A stretch of 64,000 bases of DNA from Sediminicola sp. YIK13 (GTDB lineage: Bacteria > Bacteroidota > Bacteroidia > Flavobacteriales > Flavobacteriaceae): positions 1,964,501 through 2,028,500 of the forward strand of contig NZ_CP010535.1 in NCBI RefSeq assembly GCF_001430825.1, read 5' to 3'. This document shows, piece by piece, positions 55,230 through 63,692 of the stretch (the first letter of the stretch is position 1; every line of letters begins with the position of its first letter). The translations under genes were made by a program, and so were the position numbers. The notes beneath the pieces are model-generated. The model ran no database searches. It was not told the DNA's origin and worked only from the letters and a program-made list of their open reading frames with translations.

Positions 55230-55715
55230 TTAGCCTAAAAACGACTTCCCAAAAGCCAGTGGGAGTATATCTCCAATGGAATTGCATTTTAGAACTTCGC
55301 CGGTCTCCCCCATTAACATCAATTGAATGGGATTCTCTTGCTTTTGTTCGTATTCCGATATGGCCTGCCTACAATTGCCGCATGGCGCGGCTGCCTCTTT
55401 CACGACATATTTCTCAGAAGTTGCCGTTATGGCAATTGCCTTGATGGGTACGCCAGGATATTTGGCTCCTGCGTAGAACACAGCAACCCTTTCGGCGCAG
55501 AGGCCAGAGGGATAGGAAGCATTTTCCTGATTATTTCCAATTACAATTTCACCATTTTCCAATAGTACTGAGGCACCCACCAAAAAGTTGGAATACGGTG
55601 CATATGCATTTTGTCTGGAAGCAACAGCTGCTTTCATAAGTTTTTGATCTTCTGCCGATAAATCGTCGAAGTCGTCAAAAACGGTCATCTCAAAGGAAAT
55701 GGTCTGTTTTCTCAA
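55230..55715 (-). CDS. cdd: Cytidine deaminase
   Basis: Deaminates cytidine and deoxycytidine in pyrimidine salvage. The 161-residue product has the zinc sites GLCAER (Cys73, Glu75) and PCGNC (Cys112, Cys115), plus the cytidine-binding AYAPYSNFLVGASV. The homology to other flavobacterial Cdd proteins, as I recall them, runs up to the TTG at 55715 (MRKQTISFEM); the first ATG (55688) would drop nine residues of that N terminus. I therefore favour the TTG start, but cannot prove it. Confidence 0.9.
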   Translation of the reverse strand: MRKQTISFEMTVFDDFDDLSAEDQKLMKAAVASRQNAYAPYSNFLVGASVLLENGEIVIGNNQENASYPSGLCAERVAVFYAGAKYPGVPIKAIAITATSEKYVVKEAAAPCGNCRQAISEYEQKQENPIQLMLMGETGEVLKCNSIGDILPLAFGKSFLG

Positions 55716-55783
55716 GGAATATTATTTTAACGGTTAATTGTATCGTTTCAAATATACTATAACCAAAAGGAAGCTTTGTTCTA

Positions 55784-56929
55784 TTAATCGTTTAAAAATT
55801 CTTCTCCTAAATTAAAGGTAAGCGAAAATCTAAGCGTATTCTCCAATGGGTTCTGCACCTTGGAAGAAGAGAACAAGTATGACAAGTCTATCTGTGTGGC
55901 CTTAAATTGGAATCCTGCTCCCAATGTAAAGAATTTTCTAGACCCTTTTTCTTCGCTCTCATTAAAATACCCGGTACGTAACATGAAGGAGTTTTGGTAT
56001 TTGTATTCCAGACCCAAAGCCCAGGTAACCTCCTTTAATTCTTCACTAAATCCATCAGGCGCATCACCAAAGGATTCGAAGACCCCACTAAAAAATCCGA
56101 TTTTTTGATACTCTTCGTTATCGGCCGAATCCACATCCCCGTCACCATCAAAATCTCTTGGGGTAGGCACCAATAATTTATTGAATTCTGAGGTTATTCC
56201 CAAAACATTATCTTGATCAAGTATAAAATCAAAACCGGCACCAAACTTTAAATTGGTAGGTAAGAAGTTTCCTTGTCCACCTTCATCATAGGCAATTTTA
56301 CCTCCAAGATTGGACACGTTGAAACCAGCCCTCCATCTACCGTCAAAATTATTATAGGCTATTTCTCTGGACCGATAGTATCCGGCCACATCAACTGCAA
56401 AAGAACTCGCTGCCTGAGAATCTGCACCGGCATCGTCTTGGAACTTTAGATTGGAACTAATGAACCTTCCTGCTACTGCCATGGAAAAGGTCTGACTCAA
56501 TTTCAAGGAATAAGAACCATCCAGTGCCAATTCATTCGGTTTTGCCGTGGTCCCTGGATCATTGGCAAATTGTCTTAATTCTATTTCTCCTAAGGTAAAA
56601 TAGCGCAAACTTAAAGCAAAAGCACTTCTATCGTTAAGCTTGTTGTAATACCCTGCATTTAATAAGGCTATATCTGTGATAATACTTTCCAAGTAAGGGG
56701 TGTAACTCAATCCTATCCCCATTTTCCGTTCCGCAAAAGCAAATTTTGCCGGGTTCCATTGTTGTGAAAAGGCATCTGTAGAAGTTGCAACGCCCATATC
56801 TCCCATACCAGCTGCCCTTGCATCGGCGGCAATGGTTAAAAAAGGAACTGCAGTTGTGATTACACGGTTTTCTTGGGCGGATAATTTACATACCAATACG
56901 AATAACGTAAGCGTCAATATTTTTTTCAT
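55784..56929 (-). CDS. porV: Type IX secretion outer-membrane protein PorV
   Basis: PorV (LptO) shuttles type IX cargo from the secretion pore to the PorU sortase. The 381-residue product has a signal peptide (LFVLVCKLSAQ), the family start AVPFLTIAADARAAGMGDMGVATSTDAFSQQWNPAKFAF and a FadL-like barrel ending in LTFNLGEEF. The sequence matches PorV strongly. porU, usually next to porV and often between gldJ and porV, is not present at this locus. The 430 bases upstream are non-coding. Confidence 0.93.
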   Translation of the reverse strand: MKKILTLTLFVLVCKLSAQENRVITTAVPFLTIAADARAAGMGDMGVATSTDAFSQQWNPAKFAFAERKMGIGLSYTPYLESIITDIALLNAGYYNKLNDRSAFALSLRYFTLGEIELRQFANDPGTTAKPNELALDGSYSLKLSQTFSMAVAGRFISSNLKFQDDAGADSQAASSFAVDVAGYYRSREIAYNNFDGRWRAGFNVSNLGGKIAYDEGGQGNFLPTNLKFGAGFDFILDQDNVLGITSEFNKLLVPTPRDFDGDGDVDSADNEEYQKIGFFSGVFESFGDAPDGFSEELKEVTWALGLEYKYQNSFMLRTGYFNESEEKGSRKFFTLGAGFQFKATQIDLSYLFSSSKVQNPLENTLRFSLTFNLGEEFLND

Positions 56930-57359
56930 TTTCTACTTTTGATTAAGCCGGTTCTTAAAAATGCTCAATTAATTTGAATAACTAAAATAAATTAGATGTA
57001 TTACAACTTAACGAACAATTTAACGATATCTTATGTTCTTATTAAAAAAAACGGTGATCCTACGGATATCCTCCATTAAAGAACAACTTTGATCCTATAC
57101 TCCGTCAATTAAAAGCACTTCAATAAACCTAAAAAGAATAGTATTAAGCCATACTATTCTTGGGTTTATACCGTTATGGGTTTTGTAAGCATTGACAATA
57201 TTTGAATGAATGGCCAGTATTAATGAAAAAAAATGGAAAAGTGTAAAATATTATGCGCTAATCATCGTTCTAATAGCCAAATGTGAATCAATTTAAATTA
57301 AAATACGAATCCCAAACTACTTAATAGCAGTTTATATTTTTTGAACTCAAGTCCTAATT
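56930..57359. other. Non-coding gap between divergent porV and gldJ
   Basis: This 430-base AT-rich stretch has no open frame of note on either strand and no exact TAnnTTTG box that I can find. It contains one strong hairpin (57125-57167). I expected porU here and see no remnant of it by eye. Confidence 0.6.
57125..57167. other. Long imperfect hairpin in the porV-gldJ gap
   Basis: AAACCT-AAA-AAGAATAGTAT (57125-57144) folds onto ATACTATTCTT-GGGTTT (57151-57167): 11 perfect base pairs, a three-base A bulge and a further six pairs, with a six-base loop. No clear T run follows on either strand, so it does not look like a standard terminator; a leader structure or an operator is possible. Confidence 0.5.
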
Positions 57360-59024
57360 ATGAAAAAACAATTTATCAAAGTTGTACTCTCTTGTATAGT
57401 GGTAGCAGGAACTTTTACCAGTTGTAGTAAAAACTCCTCTTCATCAAAGAATACGTCCAGAGCCACCGGCTGGAAAATTAATGACAAAGATGGTGGTTTC
57501 CAGTTCAATTCAGACTTTAAGGAGCAAGAAACGGCTCCAGGTCTTGTTTTTGTGGAAGGTGGAACTTTTACCAAAGGTAAGGTGCAGGATGATGTTATGC
57601 ACGACTGGAACAACACGGCTACCTCACAACATGTTCAGTCCTTTTATATGGACGAAACAGAGGTGACCAACGTGATGTATCTAGAATATTTAGATTATCT
57701 AAAAAGTGTTTATCCTCCAGACAATCCTCAGTATGCACATATTTATACAGGTGCTCTACCTGATACTTTGGTGTGGAGAAACAGATTAGGATTCAACGAA
57801 ACAATGACCAACAACTACCTGCGCCATCCTGCATATGCAGAATATCCAGTAGTAGGTGTGAATTGGGTACAGGCTACACAGTTTGCCGAATGGAGAACAG
57901 ATCGTGTTAACGAGGTGATGCTGGAACGTGAAGGTTATTTGGCACAAGAGGCAAAATATAAGGCCCTTGATGGTGAAGGTAGTGGTACTTTTAGTACTGA
58001 AGCCTATTTGATGAGACCAGAATCTGTCTATAATGGAAGTATTGATTCCCTTCAGGGCAAAAAACAAAAGGATTCAACAAATGTATTCGCCAAAAGAAGC
58101 AGTGGGATTATTTTACCAGAATATAGACTACCCACAGAAACTGAATGGGAATATGCTGCACAAGCCCAAATAGGACAAAGGGAATACAACAACTATAGAG
58201 GAAGAAAAAAATATCCATGGGAAGGTGACTATACTAGAAATGGACAAAGAGTTGGTAGGGGCGATCAATTGGCCAACTTTAAACAAGGAAAAGGTGATTA
58301 CGGCGGAATTGCCGGCTGGTCCGATGACGGAGCTGATATCACTGCTGAAGTAAAATCATACAAGGCCAATGATTTTGGACTATATGATATGGCAGGAAAC
58401 GTATCTGAATGGGTTGCCGATGTTTACAGACCTATTGTAGACGATGAAGTAAGTGACTTCAACTATTATAGAGGAAACGTTTATATGAAATCTGCCATTG
58501 GAGAAGATGGCAAGGTAAATGTACTGAGGGATGAAATAGTTTACGATACTTTACCGAATGGAAAGATCGTGGCAGTAAACCTTCCAGGAGAGGTAAAAAT
58601 GGTACCTGTTGATGAGCAAGAAACTTATTTAAGAACCAATTTCTCTTCCAGTGACAATAGAGGCTACAGGGATGGTGAGCCAGGATCTACAAGATATTAT
58701 GAACAATTCAGTGATGATGAAGAGGAGAACAAGAATAAGACTATGTACAACTCTCCAAAGCATAAAATTGAAGTAGATTCTATTGGCAAATTAGTTGGAA
58801 AATACGATAAGTCAAATGATAGAAACACCTTGATCAACGATGAAGTAAGAGTTTTCAAAGGAGGATCATGGAGAGATAGAGCGTATTGGTTAGATCCTGC
58901 ACAGCGAAGGTATATGCCTCAATATATGGCTACAGACTATATTGGTTTCAGATGCGCCATGTCCAGAGTAGGTTCCAAATCAAAAAATAAAAACAAGACT
59001 GTAAGAACTAAAAAAGCCAAATAA
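57360..59024 (+). CDS. gldJ: Gliding motility lipoprotein GldJ
   Basis: GldJ is an outer-membrane lipoprotein needed for gliding and for stability of the GldK-type type IX ring components. The 554-residue product has lipobox FTSC (Cys22), and an FGE-sulfatase-like fold: FVEGGTFTKGKV, MDETEVTNVMYLEYLDYL, YPVVGVNWVQATQFAEWRTDRVNE, RLPTETEWEYAAQA, YDMAGNVSEWVADVY and FKGGSWRDRAYWLDPAQRRYM. The active-site cysteine of true FGE enzymes is not needed in this family. Length is typical of GldJ. A terminator follows. Confidence 0.94.
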   Translation: MKKQFIKVVLSCIVVAGTFTSCSKNSSSSKNTSRATGWKINDKDGGFQFNSDFKEQETAPGLVFVEGGTFTKGKVQDDVMHDWNNTATSQHVQSFYMDETEVTNVMYLEYLDYLKSVYPPDNPQYAHIYTGALPDTLVWRNRLGFNETMTNNYLRHPAYAEYPVVGVNWVQATQFAEWRTDRVNEVMLEREGYLAQEAKYKALDGEGSGTFSTEAYLMRPESVYNGSIDSLQGKKQKDSTNVFAKRSSGIILPEYRLPTETEWEYAAQAQIGQREYNNYRGRKKYPWEGDYTRNGQRVGRGDQLANFKQGKGDYGGIAGWSDDGADITAEVKSYKANDFGLYDMAGNVSEWVADVYRPIVDDEVSDFNYYRGNVYMKSAIGEDGKVNVLRDEIVYDTLPNGKIVAVNLPGEVKMVPVDEQETYLRTNFSSSDNRGYRDGEPGSTRYYEQFSDDEEENKNKTMYNSPKHKIEVDSIGKLVGKYDKSNDRNTLINDEVRVFKGGSWRDRAYWLDPAQRRYMPQYMATDYIGFRCAMSRVGSKSKNKNKTVRTKKAK

Positions 59025-59046
59025 GCTTAATCAAATCTTATTCATA

Positions 59047-59077
59047 AAAAAAAGCCCTGTTCGCAGGGCTTTTTTTA
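59047..59077 (+). terminator. Rho-independent terminator of gldJ
   Basis: AAAAAAAGCCCTG (59047-59059) pairs with CAGGGCTTTTTTT (59064-59076) around a UUCG tetraloop, one of the most stable possible. Confidence 0.92.
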
Positions 59078-59264
59078 TGCGCATAAACTTCGTTAAAAGA
59101 AAACTATCGTGGTTTTATAAATGAGCCCATTTTTTTGTCATGACCACCATATAAGAGGTTATGTAAAAATTATTGGAATAAATTTATTTTTAAAAAAAAT
59201 GGAAGATTTTCCTTTTTGGTTTTATCTTGCTTCTGAATTTAATTATAACATTATCATAAATTAA

Positions 59265-60539
59265 ATGACCATTCAAGAATTACATAAGCTATATTTAGAA
59301 ACCCCGACCGTTAGCACAGATACTCGGAAAATAACGGAGAATTGCCTCTTTTTTGCCCTTAAAGGCGATAATTTCAATGGGAATGAATATGCCCAAGATG
59401 CTATAAACAAGGGAGCACGTTATGCCATAGTGGATGATCTCACCTACCATACCCCAGGAAAAACTATTTTAGTAACCGACACTTTAAAAACTCTTCAGGA
59501 GCTTTCAAATTTCCACCGTAAATATTCATCTGCAAAAATCATTGCCCTTACTGGTAGCAATGGTAAAACTACCACAAAGGAATTGATTAATGCCGTACTT
59601 TCCACGAAGTACAAAACAGTGGCGACTAAAGGCAACCTGAATAATCACATAGGGGTTCCATTAACCCTTTTAACTATAAAGCCAGACACTGAATTGGCGA
59701 TTATTGAAATGGGGGCCAACCATATACTGGAAATTCAGTTTCTTTCCAGTTTGGCAGAGCCCGATTTTGGGTATATCACCAACTTTGGAAAAGCACATAT
59801 TGAAGGATTTGGAAGCGCCGAAGGGGTTATAATCGGTAAGTGTGAACTTTACCAATTCTTGATTGAGCACAGGAAGCTAGTATTTTTTAATGGCGATGAT
59901 CCCATCCAAAGAAAAAAATTAAAGGCATATCCAAACAAATTAGGTTTCAGTCAGACTGATCCTGAATTAATTCAAATTAAGAACTTAGGTGCCAATCCTT
60001 TTGTAGCCCTTGAGACTGGCGGCACAAAAATACAATCCAATCTAATAGGTAAGTACAACTTTACCAATTGTGGGGTCGCTGTTCTAATCGGTAACTATTT
60101 TGAAATTCCACTGGCCGACATTAAGAGGTCCATTGAAAATTACCAGCCGCAGAACAACCGATCACAGATCATTCAGAAAAATGACAACCAAATTATTTTG
60201 GATGCCTATAATGCCAATCCAACCAGCATGAAGGCTGCCTTGGAAAACTTCACCTCCATGGATGGGAAGAATAAAACGGTTTTTATCGGAGATATGTTCG
60301 AACTGGGTGAAACAGCAGCCCAAGAGCATCAATACATCGCAGATTTGGCAGCAGCTTCAAAATTTGATGCCGTTTATCTGATAGGGGAGAATTTTTTTAA
60401 AACACAAAGCCCTTTACAAAAATATAGAACCTTTGACGATCTTTCCAAGCACCTAAAAAACAATACACCTAAAGGAAGTACCATTCTTATCAAAGGATCG
60501 AGAGGGATGGCCTTAGAGCGAATTTTGGAAATTATTTAA
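59265..60539 (+). CDS. murF: UDP-MurNAc-tripeptide--D-Ala-D-Ala ligase
   Basis: MurF adds D-Ala-D-Ala to the UDP-MurNAc tripeptide, the last cytosolic step of peptidoglycan precursor synthesis. The 424-residue product has the N-terminal domain with VSTDTRKITENCLFFALKGDNFNGNEY, the ATP loop TGSNGKTTTKE (97-103 core), EMGANHILEI, the central NFTNCGVAVLIG segment and DAYNANPTSMKAALENF in the C-terminal domain. It is separate from gldJ by a terminator and 188 bases. Confidence 0.94.
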   Translation: MTIQELHKLYLETPTVSTDTRKITENCLFFALKGDNFNGNEYAQDAINKGARYAIVDDLTYHTPGKTILVTDTLKTLQELSNFHRKYSSAKIIALTGSNGKTTTKELINAVLSTKYKTVATKGNLNNHIGVPLTLLTIKPDTELAIIEMGANHILEIQFLSSLAEPDFGYITNFGKAHIEGFGSAEGVIIGKCELYQFLIEHRKLVFFNGDDPIQRKKLKAYPNKLGFSQTDPELIQIKNLGANPFVALETGGTKIQSNLIGKYNFTNCGVAVLIGNYFEIPLADIKRSIENYQPQNNRSQIIQKNDNQIILDAYNANPTSMKAALENFTSMDGKNKTVFIGDMFELGETAAQEHQYIADLAAASKFDAVYLIGENFFKTQSPLQKYRTFDDLSKHLKNNTPKGSTILIKGSRGMALERILEII

Positions 60540-60681
60540 ATTTTTAGACCGACTAGACAGGATTTCCAGGGTAAATAACCAGGACTAGTACAATCCTAAA
60601 TTTTGATAAACTTTGTTCCTATCCTTTAGAAGAAAAATCATTTTGCCCTTCACTTTAATCATAAGTCAAATGCGGTAATAA

Positions 60682-60713
60682 AAAATCCACCCCATAGAAA
60701 TGGGATGGATTTT
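60682..60713 (-). terminator. Terminator of the tRNA-Val gene
   Basis: AAAATCCA-CCCCAT (60682-60695) pairs with ATGGG-TGGATTTT (60700-60713) with one C-A mismatch and an AGAA loop. On the minus strand it follows the tRNA by 10 bases and ends in a T run. Confidence 0.75.
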
Positions 60714-60723
60714 GTAAGTGATG

Positions 60724-60798
60724 TGGGACATACTGGATTCGAACCAGTGACCTCTGCCCTGTCAAGGCAGCGCTCTAAACCAACTGAGCTAATACCCC
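60724..60798 (-). tRNA. tRNA-Val, anticodon GAC
   Basis: A complete cloverleaf on the minus strand: acceptor GGGGTAT/ATGTCCC with two G-T pairs, U8-A9, D stem GCTC/GAGC, anticodon stem CTGCC/GGCAG with loop TTGACAG (anticodon GAC, valine codons GUC and GUU), T stem ACTGG/CCAGT with loop TTCGAAT. The discriminator is A and CCA is not encoded. Reading the loop on the plus strand gives GTC, which could be mistaken for tRNA-Asp. Confidence 0.93.
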
Positions 60799-61202
60799 CT
60801 TAATTAATGTTGCTAATGTAAAACTTATTTTAGATTAGAAAAACTATAAGACCTATAACTTTAAATAGTACTGCTTACTTCTATCTAGTTCAAACGAACA
60901 TCATATATCTTAAAATTGATCGATCGTCTTCACTTGTTGGGCTTTCTTACAATTACCTAACTTGCTATATAACAACACTCTTAAGAATTCCTGCCAACAT
61001 AACATTGCCTCGTTGAGCGACTAAATCTCCCTTGGATTCAATTTGGGGCTATTTCTAAGTTTATGCGGTCAACAAGAAATAAGAAGTACCCTTTGGACCC
61101 TTGGCCAAAAATTAATCATTGGAAAATCCAAAAAAATCGTATATTTTAGGATGAACCTTAGAAAACGTTCACAAAGATTTGAACAACAAAGCAAACCAAC
61201 CC
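60799..61202. other. Intergenic region between tRNA-Val and the PfkB gene
   Basis: About 400 bases without a convincing gene. TACATTAG (minus, 60820-60813) lies 14 bases upstream of the tRNA and is one base off the promoter box. A TTG-N18-TATATTTT candidate for the PfkB gene lies at 61119-61147. I see nothing else. Confidence 0.45.
61119..61147 (+). promoter_or_regulatory. Candidate promoter of the PfkB-kinase gene
   Basis: TTG (61119-61121), 18 bases, TATATTTT (61140-61147), one mismatch (last G) from the consensus. It ends 55 bases before the ATG at 61203. Confidence 0.4.
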
Positions 61203-62186
61203 ATGGCAAAGTATAATATCGCGGTTCTTGGCCCAATTCCAAGAGATCATATTACAACCCATAGAGGAGAAATAATAGAAAAGTACGGTTGTGCCACGCA
61301 TACTGCCATTGGACTATCCCAACTATTAGGAAATGAAGGCACTGTTCATTTGGTGTCCCACGTTAGAAAAAAAGATGAAGGGCCCATAAAAGAAATTCTA
61401 TCCGCCTATCCCAATATAAACACAGAAAATATCACCTCAGATATGGATCAGGGCGATGTTATCAGCTTAAAATTTATTGACCAGAACAACAGGCTAGAAA
61501 AACAAACAGGATTTATGAATCCCATTGTACCGGAAGATCTTAAAACGCTACTACATTGTGATGTTTTTGTCTGTGTGCCCATTACGGATTATGAGGTGCC
61601 ACTTGAAACTTTAAAATATATAAAGCAAAATAGCAAAGGCACTATTATTTTTGATGCCCATGGCCCTACCAATACAGTTACAATGACCGGAGATCGACTT
61701 GTGAAGTTTTGGATCGATATGGATCAATGGCTCCCGTTTATCGACGTATTAAAAATGAATCTTGAAGAGTCTAAATGCTGTTGGTTTGAAAAGGAATACG
61801 AACTGGAAAACTTAATTCATGTCAATGATGAAAGTACAGACCATTTGGCCTCGTTTGCAGAGCATTCATTGAACAAAGGTATAAAGTCCTTAATTGTGAC
61901 CTTAGATGCCAAAGGAGGAGCTGTTTTCTATAAAAAAGATAACAAGGTCCATCATGAAATGGTACCCTCTGTGAAGGTGAGCCATGTAGTGGACACTACT
62001 GGCTGTGGTGATTCTTTCGCGGGCGGTCTGGGATATGGCCTACTACAGGATAAGACCAATTATATAAGGGCTGCAAGATATGCCAATGCCTTGGGAGCTC
62101 AAAGAACACAAGGTCGTGACTTTAGCGTTTTTAAGAATATTGAAGAGACCAATAAGATCTTATTGGCAACCTATGGCATCGTTTAA
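61203..62186 (+). CDS. PfkB-family carbohydrate kinase
   Basis: A 327-residue ribokinase-fold sugar or nucleoside kinase. I start it at the ATG at 61203 (MAKYNIAVLGPIPRDH); an upstream TTG would add eight residues. The N terminus has GPIPRDHI in place of the common GxxxxD pattern; the anion hole and catalytic Asp are in DTTGCGDSFAGGLGYG near residue 270. An IVTLDAKGGAVFY segment precedes it. The substrate cannot be read from the sequence. A terminator shared with the next gene follows. Confidence 0.85.
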   Translation: MAKYNIAVLGPIPRDHITTHRGEIIEKYGCATHTAIGLSQLLGNEGTVHLVSHVRKKDEGPIKEILSAYPNINTENITSDMDQGDVISLKFIDQNNRLEKQTGFMNPIVPEDLKTLLHCDVFVCVPITDYEVPLETLKYIKQNSKGTIIFDAHGPTNTVTMTGDRLVKFWIDMDQWLPFIDVLKMNLEESKCCWFEKEYELENLIHVNDESTDHLASFAEHSLNKGIKSLIVTLDAKGGAVFYKKDNKVHHEMVPSVKVSHVVDTTGCGDSFAGGLGYGLLQDKTNYIRAARYANALGAQRTQGRDFSVFKNIEETNKILLATYGIV

Positions 62187-62231
62187 AATCAAAATTGGCA
62201 TAAAAACAAGATTCCACTAAGAGGCGGAAAA

Positions 62232-62269
62232 ACAAAAAACCTGTTCATAGAAATGAGCAGGTTTTTTGT
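62232..62269. terminator. Bidirectional terminator between the PfkB kinase and aldehyde dehydrogenase genes
   Basis: A 17-pair hairpin (62232-62248 with 62253-62269, one T-G pair, AGAA loop) with A and T runs on its outer sides, placed between two convergent genes. Confidence 0.88.
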
Positions 62270-62303
62270 CGATGACCATTATACTAAAAATGATATTGGA
62301 ATA

Positions 62304-63692
62304 TTAACCACCTATAGTAATCCCTTTTACATTAACAAATTCCTTCATACCGAAGCCTCCATGTTCCCTTCCGAAACCAGAGTTTTTTACACCCCCAAAG
62401 GGCATCGATGGTGATGCTAATCCAAACGTGTTGATAAAAATCATTCCCGTATCAAAATGTTTCTCGGCCAACTCGGTAGCTTTTGCAATGTCTTTGGAAA
62501 AAATTCCACCTCCAAGGCCAAATCTACTGTCATTTGCAATGCGCATGGCATCTTTCTCGTCCTTGGCTTTAATCAATGAGGCCACAGGTCCAAAAAGTTC
62601 ATCATCGTATGCTGGCTGACCCGGTGTTACATTTGCAAGAATTGTAGCCGGATAGAAAAATCCTTCTCCCTCCGGAATATTTCCACCACATAGAATTTCA
62701 GCCCCATTAGCTACACTTTCTTGTACTTGTTCGTGTAAAGTTTTGCGTAAATCTTCACGGGCAATAGGACCCAGATCATTTTCTGAAGACATAGGGTCCC
62801 CCACTTTTAGGGCTTTCATGGCTGAGACAAATGATGCTTTAAATTTATCATACACCTTGTCTACCACAATAAATCTTTTGGCGGCAATACAAGTTTCTCC
62901 ATTATTGTAAATACGTCCCTTTACACACATCTCAACTGCCAACTCCAGGTCTGCATCCTCTAAAACAATATAAGCATCATTGCTTCCCAGCTCCAATACA
63001 GTTTTCTTTAATACCGCACCCGCTTTCTCACCAATCTTCTTACCTGCAGCGGAGCTCCCTGTTAGGGTAATGCCCCGTACATAATCATTTTTTATAATTG
63101 CATCTGATTGCTCATGATTAATGACCAGGGTACTGAACAAATACTCTGGCAAACCTGCCGCTGCAAATACGCGTTCCAATAATTTCCCTGTTCCGGTAAC
63201 ATTGGAAGCGTGCTTCAATAGGATTCCATTCCCTGCCATTAAGTTTGCAATGGCATATCTCACCACTTGATAGGACGGATAGTTCCACGGCTGTATCCCA
63301 TAAATAACCCCTATTGGCGAATAGCTTACTATTCCCTTGTCCCCATCTGACAAAGTTCGTTTTTCGTTTTTTAGTTCTTCTGGACCATGTTCGGCCGTAT
63401 ACTCACAAATGGCAGTACAAAGATCTACCTCATGTTCACTTTGAGCTAATAGCTTTCCCATTTCCTTGGTCATAAGTTCAGCTATTTCCGTTTTGTGCTC
63501 TTGGAGACTCTTCCCAATGGCTTTAATTTTATCTGCCCTTTCTCCAAGAGAAAAATGCTTCCATTTCTCAAAGGCATCATGACACCTTTTTACTGTCTTT
63601 TCAGCTTCCTCACTTGAAATGTATTCGTGATTTGAAATTTCTTTTCCCGTAGTTGGGTTAATTGTAGTTATAACTTTTTCTTTCATATTCAT
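62304..63692 (-). CDS. NAD(P)-dependent aldehyde dehydrogenase, succinate-semialdehyde type
   Basis: A 462-residue aldehyde dehydrogenase. The cofactor-binding ITLTGSSAAGKKIG, the general-base Glu in VLELGSNDAYIV and the catalytic Cys in NNGETCIAAKRF (around residue 260) are all present, as is the EHGGFGMKEFVNVKG C terminus. Family sub-features (LELGSNDAY, FGLASPSMPFGG) fit the succinate-semialdehyde/GabD-like group. The start is ATG at 63692 or 63686; both fit. Substrate is inferred only. Confidence 0.88.
   Translation of the reverse strand: MNMKEKVITTINPTTGKEISNHEYISSEEAEKTVKRCHDAFEKWKHFSLGERADKIKAIGKSLQEHKTEIAELMTKEMGKLLAQSEHEVDLCTAICEYTAEHGPEELKNEKRTLSDGDKGIVSYSPIGVIYGIQPWNYPSYQVVRYAIANLMAGNGILLKHASNVTGTGKLLERVFAAAGLPEYLFSTLVINHEQSDAIIKNDYVRGITLTGSSAAGKKIGEKAGAVLKKTVLELGSNDAYIVLEDADLELAVEMCVKGRIYNNGETCIAAKRFIVVDKVYDKFKASFVSAMKALKVGDPMSSENDLGPIAREDLRKTLHEQVQESVANGAEILCGGNIPEGEGFFYPATILANVTPGQPAYDDELFGPVASLIKAKDEKDAMRIANDSRFGLGGGIFSKDIAKATELAEKHFDTGMIFINTFGLASPSMPFGGVKNSGFGREHGGFGMKEFVNVKGITIGG

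Noticed and set aside
57125-57167. Hairpin in the porV-gldJ gap as an ordinary terminator
   Set aside because: No T run follows on either strand, and both flanking genes diverge from the gap, so there is no gene to terminate.
60724-60798. tRNA-Asp reading of the same tRNA gene
   Set aside because: The anticodon loop on the transcribed (minus) strand is TTGACAG, so the anticodon is GAC (Val). GTC appears only on the other strand.
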